DNA of 17,549 nucleotides from Planctomycetaceae bacterium (GTDB lineage Bacteria; Planctomycetota; Planctomycetia; Pirellulales; Thermoguttaceae). The notes beneath the pieces were generated by a model. It had not been told where the DNA came from. It made no database searches and saw nothing but the letters and a program-made list of their open reading frames with translations. The position numbers and the translations under genes were made by a program. Positions within the stretch are counted from its first letter, which is position 1, and every line of letters starts with the position of its first letter. The DNA is taken from NCBI GenBank assembly GCA_031282385.1, contig JAITDV010000117.1, positions 1 to 17,549 of the forward strand, given 5' to 3'. Below, piece after piece: positions 7,476 to 12,774 of this stretch.

Positions 7476-8019
7476 TCATATACCGCTCTTGATCTCAAAT
7501 TAAACCGCCAATAGTAAATCTCTAAAATCTTAACTGTTCAGTAATCTTCCAGTGCAACACGCAAATTTCCCATAAGTTCGGCTAATAATTTGCGCGAATA
7601 AATAATCGTTTTTTTATCTCGTCAGTTACAAAATGTTGGAGAAATTTTGTATCCGAAATTGCATTAACTTTACCAACATGTCATTCTTAACGGGACGGAA
7701 TATTAATTGTTACAAAAAAATTATTGATCTATTGCGTAAATTTTAACGTTACTATTTTTTCAGTTTGTGCTGTAACCGACCTTTCGGGGAAAGGTCGATT
7801 ACTTATCGTGTCGGCAATAACCGACCTTGTGGATTGTCAATAATTATTGACGCAACCATTTGCTTGCCGAAGGATTGGTAAGAATATTTTAGGATACCAG
7901 AAATTTACTTATTTTCTGTTCATGCTTTTACCGTTGGAGGTTTAGGCATGAACAATTGTTGTTTTACTAATTTTATTCTGATATTTGATCAAAGAAATTT
8001 TTTTAGATTTTTGAATTAG
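7476..8019. other. Intergenic region after truA: two hairpins and a doubtful 23-codon ORF
   Basis: TAACTGTTCAGT at about 7529 resembles a family C end. CGACCTTT (7777-7784) and AAAGGTCG (7790-7797) form a perfect 8-bp hairpin, extendable across one mismatch, and a partial second copy ACCGACCTT follows at about 7818. GTTCATGC (7918-7925) and GCATGAAC (7946-7953) form another hairpin. Its loop holds TTGGAGG and its right arm holds an ATG (7948) that opens a 23-codon frame ending TAG at 8017-8019. The encoded peptide is unknown. Confidence 0.4.
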
Positions 8020-8020
8020 C

Positions 8021-8045
8021 TTTTTGATTTTTGCAAAATCAAAAA
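8021..8045. terminator. Probable bidirectional AT-only terminator hairpin
   Basis: TTTTTGATTTT (8021-8031) and AAAATCAAAAA (8035-8045) are perfect inverted repeats around the loop TGC. The hairpin starts six bases beyond the stop of the 72-residue minus-strand gene. T-runs end both arms, but the stem lacks G/C pairs except one, so termination may be weak. Confidence 0.5.
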
Positions 8046-8051
8046 AACGAA

Positions 8052-8270
8052 TTAATCATGCGGCGGACGTACAGCACCCGTCAATCCTGCATAATCAACA
8101 CGATCTTCAGGATGCCAAAGCGGTAAACCGCGTCTGATTCTTTCTGCTAAAACTTCTAATTTCGCCGGAGAACCTGCCGGTGCATCAGTCGGTCGAAAAT
8201 CTTCTGTAACTACTGGTACAAATTCTTCGTCATGCCCTGCTTCTAAAATTGCCTCAAAAACATTTTGCAT
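8052..8270 (-). CDS. Small conserved-looking planctomycete protein of unknown function (72 aa)
   Basis: The protein is acidic and soluble with no signal peptide or membrane segment. Its composition is unlike the AT-rich surroundings (Ala, Gly, Pro, Arg and Asp rich), which supports real coding. The C-terminal half, LAERIRRGLPLWHPEDRVDYAGLTG, reads like a conserved motif I associate with short uncharacterised planctomycete proteins; this recollection has not been checked by search. The ATG at 8270 has AAGGTGA five bases upstream, one of the best ribosome binding sites in the window. The gene stands alone with a hairpin after its stop and repeat-rich DNA upstream. No function can be proposed. 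Confidence 0.75.
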   Translation of the reverse strand: MQNVFEAILEAGHDEEFVPVVTEDFRPTDAPAGSPAKLEVLAERIRRGLPLWHPEDRVDYAGLTGAVRPPHD

Positions 8271-8429
8271 TTTTTCACCTTATTACTTTTTTTCTGTTTC
8301 GCTCCCTTACAGCGAATTTCAATGGTTTATGTTTGTAAATAAATCGGGAATAACTCCCAAGCGTTTTGTGCTATTTGCACTTGAAATTCTGATCAAACCG
8401 TTATAAATTGTCCATTTGATTGTTTGTAT

Positions 8430-8531
8430 GCCAAATGCACTTTAGAATTTGGTAACACAAAAGCATCAACTCAGGCTTGCCGATAGACAAAACTACAGGC
8501 TCTTAAAAACTAAAGTGTGGACAGTTTAATA
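8430..8531 (+). repeat. Family B repeat, diverged copy B4
   Basis: It starts ATGCCAAATGCACTTTAGAA, a variant left end shared with copies at 8705, 11314 and 15632, and ends TAAAGTGTGGACAGTTTAA. The central hairpin is eroded: CAGGCTTGCCGATAG is still recognisable, but the pairing arm is lost. Confidence 0.6.
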
Positions 8532-8704
8532 CATTTCGGACAATTCATACTGACAACAACCAAACACGGTAAACTGTATTGTCGGCAAAAAAAGTGTAAT
8601 TCTTTATTTTTATTGATTATGTCGATCTATTTTGATTTTGTCGTTATCTATAACAACAATAAATTACACTACTCTACAATCTCAAAACACTAAAATCCAA
8701 CAAC

Positions 8705-8812
8705 TTATACCGAATGACTTTAGAATTTGACGACGCCAAAACATAAAAGCAAACTTCTCGATAGGTAAATTTACACTCGTTACCGAAAAATAAATTACAA
8801 ACAGTTTAATGT
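8705..8812 (+). repeat. Family B repeat, diverged copy B5
   Basis: The left end TTATACCGAATGACTTTAGA and right end AAATTACAAACAGTTTAATG match the other variant copies. The remnant TTCTCGATAGGTAA corresponds to the hairpin loop region (TTTCCGATAGGTAA) of B2 and B3. It lies about 170 bases after B4 in the same orientation, with no gene between them. Confidence 0.6.
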
Positions 8813-9294
8813 GTATTCAATATAGCATATAAATTGAAATTTTTTGATCGGCAGAACAAAAAACAGACAACATACATTCAGCAATGTACATTAGAAAAAG
8901 ATGTGAAACCTTTATCTCCATACGGACATTAGTCTGGATTTTGCCAACAAATCACACAGTAGGGCGGAGATTATACAAATCGTCATCTACCAGTCAATAG
9001 CAATTTTAAAAAAGAAAAATTCCCAACGCCGATTGCCTCCGTATTATTCAGATTGCAAGCCATAAAAAAAATCTGTTTCGACCTATATTTCCTTTGTAAT
9101 CCTTGTTATCACCTACAACATAAAATCTATTTTCGCAAAATAAAATCTGACAAAAAAATTTTTTTATTTACCAAAAATATCTACCGACAACATAAATCGT
9201 AACTATTCAGTTGCGTTTAAAAAATTTAAAATATTTTTTGCACTAAAAGAACATTGCATAACAACCCGCCGCATTGTGTTAGGACGAAATCCCA
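8813..9294. other. Non-coding AT-rich stretch with one isolated family C end
   Basis: No coding frame or RNA gene is apparent. GTAACTATTCAGTTGCG at 9199-9215 is a perfect family C end, but no gene stops next to it and no partner end is obvious. The rest shows nothing I can support. Confidence 0.5.
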
Positions 9295-9520
9295 ATTACT
9301 GTTCGTACTATGCAATTGCGTGACTCAAGAGCATAAACCGACCGATAAGCAGGCGGAGATAAAAGAAATTAAAAGACCTTTCGCTAACCTGTAGGAGACC
9401 ACCCCTGACCCCTCCTTCGGAGGGGGTAGGGGTGGTCTCGGAGGAGTTAAAGGCGGTTTTTTGTTGCGTTGATGTATTTTTAGGTTAAAGAAAAGGTCTA
9501 AAGTATGAGTAGTTTAAAAC
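9295..9520 (+). repeat. Family B repeat, copy B6, split by a family A insertion
   Basis: The left part starts ATTACTGTTCGTACTATGCA, matching B3, and runs through CGATAAGCAGGCGGA to GAAATTAAA at 9373. The right end resumes AAAGTATGAGTAGTTTAAAA after the inserted element at 9374-9499. Removing the insertion and one AAA restores a repeat of about 98 bases in line with B2 and B3. Confidence 0.75.
9374..9499 (+). mobile_element. Family A MITE-like element, copy A2 (126 bp), nested in a family B repeat
   Basis: Inverted ends lie at 9374-9390 (one T shorter than A1) and 9482-9499. AAA at 9371-9373 and AAA at 9500-9502 form a 3-bp target duplication. The internal hairpin GAGACCACCCCT / AGGGGTGGTCTC is kept with a short CTCCTTCGGAGG tip. 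The interrupted family B repeat provides an inferred empty site, which defines the element's boundaries independently. Confidence 0.85.
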
Positions 9521-9619
9521 TCGTTTGTTTGGGAATGAGGTTAAGATATGGTAAGAATAAATGGCAGACGTGAACGCAACAAAATAAATTAAACAACCAA
9601 TAATTTATCAAATTTCAAT

Positions 9620-9725
9620 GCAACTATTCAGCCGCGTGTTTTTTTGTCGGCAACTATTAAACCTCGAACACCTTTCACATTACCATTGAACGCTGGATTA
9701 CAAGTATCACGTAGTAAATAGTTAC
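9620..9725. repeat. Family C inverted-end repeat, short copy C4, after the thioredoxin gene
   Basis: The left end GCAACTATTCAGCCGCGTG and right end CACGTAGTAAATAGTTAC are imperfect inverted repeats. The left part, followed by TTTTTTTGTCGGCAA, resembles the left part of C1. Read from the thioredoxin gene, GTAACTATT starts three bases beyond its TAA. Confidence 0.55.
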
Positions 9726-9728
9726 AAT

Positions 9729-11243
9729 TTATCGTTGAACTGTGTCGAGAGGTGATTTGAAGGCGGCTTCGTAATTTTGAGCAATATTTGCATAGTGTTC
9801 AGGTTTGGCAATAAAACTGTTTAATGATTCTTTGCTTGCAAAAAGATAAACACGCCCTCCAAACCATACTCCGTATTTTCTTGAACCGCATATTTTTTTG
9901 TTCCTGTCAATCATCATCACGACATCCTCACCCATCGCAACCGGCGCGAATTTCAATGGCGTCTTTAGAAATTCTGCCATTGCTTCTTGACTTGAAAATC
10001 TATAAACTTGCCCGCGATACATTGCGTAATATGCGGGATTGCCTGGTATCCACTCCTCTTTCTTACACAACACTACCGGACAATAACCTTCTATCGCCAA
10101 CGGCACCTCAACCATCAAATGCCCCGACGTTTCAATAGTATTTCCCTCCGTCTGATTGTCCACAACCGGATTACGTATAAACATTGGATTATTTGTTACA
10201 GTAATTTTATTCGGATTAAAACCTTCGTAATCAGGTTTATCGGAATCAGGTTTAACAGTACCTTTATTGTTTGCAAGATTGTTGTTGGCATTATCCGCAA
10301 CAGGTTCTTTTCCATCAACTGTATTTTTCGTTATATTATTTCCTATTGTGTTCTTATCTGTATTATTCGGAGTGTTGAAAGGAACGGTATTCGACGATGT
10401 AATTCCGTTGGTTGAAGGTATTGTAGTTACAGTATTATTACCGGTTTTGTTTGGTTCAATTTGACCTGATGCAGAAATTACAGGTTGTGAATTGGCCGCG
10501 AAATGATTAGGTGAATTTGATGGCAACACAGGTTGATTAGATTGTTCGGTGTTGTTGATAAAAGCAAAATTATTTTGCGAATCAACATTTGACGTACTGT
10601 TTTTTTCTGGTTGCGAAGGAAATGGAGTTGCGGCTGTAGGCGCATTTACATTTACAACCGGAGTTGTTGTATTATTCGTTACCTTCTTTGTAACAACATT
10701 GTTAGCCGGTATTGTTGCAAGATGTGAAGTTGCGGAGTTAGGTTGAATTAAATTGTTGCGCAGATATTGAAGAAATTGCAAATATTTCTCTGCAACAATT
10801 TCACCTTGTCTTCTGTAAACAACTTGTCCATCCGGTTTGATAACTAAATCAGTCGGTACAACTGTAACATTGAACTGTTGTGCAAGTAGCGACTGCGTTT
10901 TCATGTCGGCACGAACCACTACAAAATTACGATTCATCTCAATAGCAATTCGCGGATCGGTAAACACATTTGCATTCATAGAAGTACACGGCGCACAATC
11001 ACTGTAAAAATGTACAATCACTAATCGATTTTCAACTTGTGCAATTTGGCAAGCTCTTTTGAAGTCATTATTCCAGTTTATTGATTCGACGACTTGTGCC
11101 GACAACTGCCGATTCGCCGACAATAAAACTGTAGACAAAACCACCGCAAGTACAGATATTCTGATTACCGCAAAAACAGCTTTAGAAAACAGCTCTGCAC
11201 AAAAATTACCGCGATAAATATTAGTTATAATTCGCTTTCTCAT
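9729..11243 (-). CDS. Membrane-anchored thioredoxin-fold protein with Asn-rich linker and two YHS-like repeats
   Basis: With the chosen ATG (11243) the protein has 504 residues. A hydrophobic segment at about 22-43 after a basic N-terminus would anchor or export it. A thioredoxin domain spans about 50-165, with the redox motif C83-A-P-C86 and the cis-proline region VVP130T, suggesting a periplasmic or intracytoplasmic-membrane-facing thiol role. Residues 167-375 are a low-complexity linker rich in Asn, Thr, Pro and Ser. The C-terminus holds two similar units (about 385-433 and 450-487), each with a G-x-VY-x-F-x-S-x-E pattern like YHS metal-binding-type domains; CPVVL and KKICG may supply cysteines. 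A TTG 18 bases further upstream is open but lacks a binding site, whereas GAG lies close before the chosen ATG. The redox partner is unknown. Confidence 0.85.
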   Translation of the reverse strand: MRKRIITNIYRGNFCAELFSKAVFAVIRISVLAVVLSTVLLSANRQLSAQVVESINWNNDFKRACQIAQVENRLVIVHFYSDCAPCTSMNANVFTDPRIAIEMNRNFVVVRADMKTQSLLAQQFNVTVVPTDLVIKPDGQVVYRRQGEIVAEKYLQFLQYLRNNLIQPNSATSHLATIPANNVVTKKVTNNTTTPVVNVNAPTAATPFPSQPEKNSTSNVDSQNNFAFINNTEQSNQPVLPSNSPNHFAANSQPVISASGQIEPNKTGNNTVTTIPSTNGITSSNTVPFNTPNNTDKNTIGNNITKNTVDGKEPVADNANNNLANNKGTVKPDSDKPDYEGFNPNKITVTNNPMFIRNPVVDNQTEGNTIETSGHLMVEVPLAIEGYCPVVLCKKEEWIPGNPAYYAMYRGQVYRFSSQEAMAEFLKTPLKFAPVAMGEDVVMMIDRNKKICGSRKYGVWFGGRVYLFASKESLNSFIAKPEHYANIAQNYEAAFKSPLDTVQR

Positions 11244-11313
11244 CGCAATATCTCTTTTCAATTCGATTTATTTCAATTCATTTTGACAACAGGACAAAAA
11301 TCACCGCAAAAAA

Positions 11314-11424
11314 TTATACCAAACACAATTTAGAATCTGACAACGTAAAAGCATCAATACAGACGTCACAAGAAGTATGCCAGCGCATGTTTTTTGAAAA
11401 CTAAAATGTGAACAGTTTAAAATG
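11314..11424 (+). repeat. Family B repeat, copy B7
   Basis: The left end TTATACCAAACACAATTTAG belongs to the variant type seen in B4, B5 and B8. The right end AATGTGAACAGTTTAAAATG is nearly identical to B3. The central hairpin is not recognisable. It lies 70 bases upstream of the thioredoxin gene start. Confidence 0.65.
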
Positions 11425-11506
11425 TCCGCTATACATGTATCGGCTATACCTGAAAAGCGGGTTAAACCGAATTTAATGAAAATAACGAATAAAACGAAAA
11501 TTTTTT

Positions 11507-11717
11507 GTAACTACTCAGTTACAAAATTCCCACAATAAAATTTAGAGGTTTAGGGAATGAACAAAGAGAAAAGAGATTAGAAACAAAACAAACTGGAGAA
11601 TTTAACAAATAAGGGTTGTTTACTTTTAGAGCCTTACGTTTTTGTCTGCTTCGTTTCTAATTCCCTAACCTCGAAGCTCGTTTCGTAAACAATTGAATCC
11701 CGCAACTGAATAGTTAC
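11507..11717. repeat. Family C inverted-end repeat, copy C3 (211 bp)
   Basis: The left end GTAACTACTCAGTT and right end CGCAACTGAATAGTTAC pair as inverted repeats. Inside, ATTAGAAACAAAACAAAC (about 11577-11594) is largely the reverse complement of GTCTGCTTCGTTTCTAAT, so the whole element could fold as one long hairpin. Its right half matches that of C1 in sequence and order. It lies directly before family A copy A3. Confidence 0.6.
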
Positions 11718-11726
11718 CTTTTTATT

Positions 11727-11922
11727 AGACCTTTTCGCTAACCTGTAGGAGACCACCCCTGACCCCTCCGAAGGAGGCGTTTCCTTATTCGCCTCACTCG
11801 GAGGCATCTTCTTATTCCCCTCCTTCGGAGGGGTTAGGGGTGGTCTCGGAGGAGTTAAAGGCGGTTTTTTCGTTGTAGTTTTTTTGTTGCGTTGATGTAT
11901 TTTTAGGTTAGAGAAAAGGTCT
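11727..11922 (+). mobile_element. Family A MITE-like element, copy A3 (196 bp, longest)
   Basis: Inverted ends AGACCTTTTCGCTAACCT (11727-11744) and its near reverse complement (11905-11922) match A1. The hairpin arms GAGACCACCCCTGACCCC / GGGGTTAGGGGTGGTCTC enclose a loop of about 60 bases holding two tandem 27-base units (11773-11799 and 11800-11826). The flanks ATT and AAT do not match, so no target duplication is visible. Its right end cuts off the DUF1016-type pseudogene, and TAG formed across the junction is now that frame's stop. Confidence 0.8.
11773..11826. repeat. Two tandem 27-base units in the loop of element A3
   Basis: Both units begin GGAGGC and share CTTATTC and CCTC at the same places; they differ at a minority of positions. 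A third partial unit, GGAGGGG, follows. A1 and A2 lack these units. Confidence 0.65.
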
Positions 11923-12583
11923 AATCAAGCAAATACTCATCTTTAAACGAACGAAGCGCTCTCCATCTGAATCCGCATCCGAAATTGTTTGGGTAAAGTT
12001 GCTTATAATACTTCCCTTTTGACGAAAAAGGTTGGATTTAAGATTGTATTTCAATTTTTCGACACTCCAAAAATCTTGCGCACATAATTTAATGTAAAAT
12101 AGACGTTCTTCTTGTGATTTTGTGGCATTAATAATAATAATAATAATAATATAGAAGTGTAAATCCAATAGAATCAAAATGACAGAGTGATTGATTTGTT
12201 TTCAAATCGTCAGTTGATAACTGACGATTTGAAAATATTGAACTCCATGCTCCATAAAACAACCGCATGTTTTTCATATTCGTAGCCGAAAAGCCTCTCA
12301 ATCCGGGCAGTTCTTTTTGTAATTGCTGTGATATGATTTCTATGGCATTTGTTCCCCAAAAATCTTTACGGCTATTGTTCGAAATATACTCGCCAACGCC
12401 AAAATAAAGCGAAAGCATTTCCCTGTTCACCATTGCTGCCGCTCGATAACGACTTTTTAGCATAGCCTGTTTGATTGTTTTTATGGCTTCAGAGTAATTA
12501 TTATTTAAGACATTTTGTTGCGTATATTTGTTTCTTTTAAAATTTTGCCGTCTTGGATATTGTTGAGCGGGTAACAATTCCAT
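11923..12583 (-). pseudogene. Broken DUF1016/YhcG-type nuclease gene, frameshifted twice and truncated
   Basis: The N-terminal part reads like the DUF1016 N-terminal domain: YSEAIKTIKQ, LKSRYRAAAMVNREMLSLYF, GVGEYISNNSRKDFWGTNAI and LPGLRGFSATNMKNMRLFY. This family, linked to PD-(D/E)XK nucleases, normally has about 330-370 residues. The frame runs into a (TAA)n tract at 12129-12152 and stops there. The family sequence resumes in another frame (INATKSQEERLFYIKLCAQDFWSVEKLKYNL is present in pieces) until about 11970, where a missing T in GATTTCAG shifts it again to ALRSFKDEYLLD. The second shift restores the original frame. The gene then ends at family A element A3, and the catalytic C-terminal domain is absent. 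Start uncertain: the first in-frame ATG is at 12583, and an open TTG lies at 12637. Confidence 0.85.
12129..12152. repeat. Trinucleotide microsatellite, about eight TAA/ATA units
   Basis: A pure run of alternating TAA units inside the DUF1016-type pseudogene. It is read as poly-Tyr in the upstream frame and poly-Ile in the next. Whole-unit slippage would not change frame, so the frameshift here needs a separate indel beside the tract. Confidence 0.85.
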
Positions 12584-12666
12584 CCGGACTATGCCGTAAT
12601 GCCGAAGTTTCCATAATATAACTTCAAAAAAATACAATTGAGGTTTTTAGAAATTCCATGAATAAA

Positions 12667-12705
12667 TATCATTTCACTTGAAGTCAAGAGGCAAGTGAAA
12701 TGATA
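12667..12705 (-). terminator. Perfect 14-bp hairpin downstream of the HzsA-like gene
   Basis: TATCATTTCACTTG (12667-12680) and CAAGTGAAATGATA (12692-12705) are exact inverted repeats with an 11-base loop. On the minus strand the hairpin lies about 70 bases beyond the stop of the large gene and is followed by TTTATTC. This makes it a plausible, though not textbook, intrinsic terminator. Confidence 0.5.
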
Positions 12706-12774
12706 CCTCAAATTTTCCGTTTCGTTAGGCTCAAAATGATTTAATTTAACTAATCCCTAAACTCTAACTTTTTT

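Noticed and set aside
10008..10415. Plus-strand 135-residue open frame opposite the thioredoxin gene
   Set aside because: It is the antisense shadow of the low-complexity Asn-rich linker, which removes stops from the opposite strand.
3824..11424. Family B repeats as a CRISPR array
   Set aside because: Copies are about 110 bases, irregularly spaced over kilobases, separated by genes and carry inverted ends; no cas genes are present.
12129..12152. Phase-variable contingency tract in the DUF1016-type gene
   Set aside because: The repeat unit is three bases, so unit gain or loss cannot switch the frame, and the gene also has a second frameshift and a missing 3' end.
11908..12177. Separate intact 89-residue gene
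   Set aside because: Its residues are the frameshifted middle of the DUF1016-type protein, starting with poly-Ile from the microsatellite and ending in the A3 inverted end.
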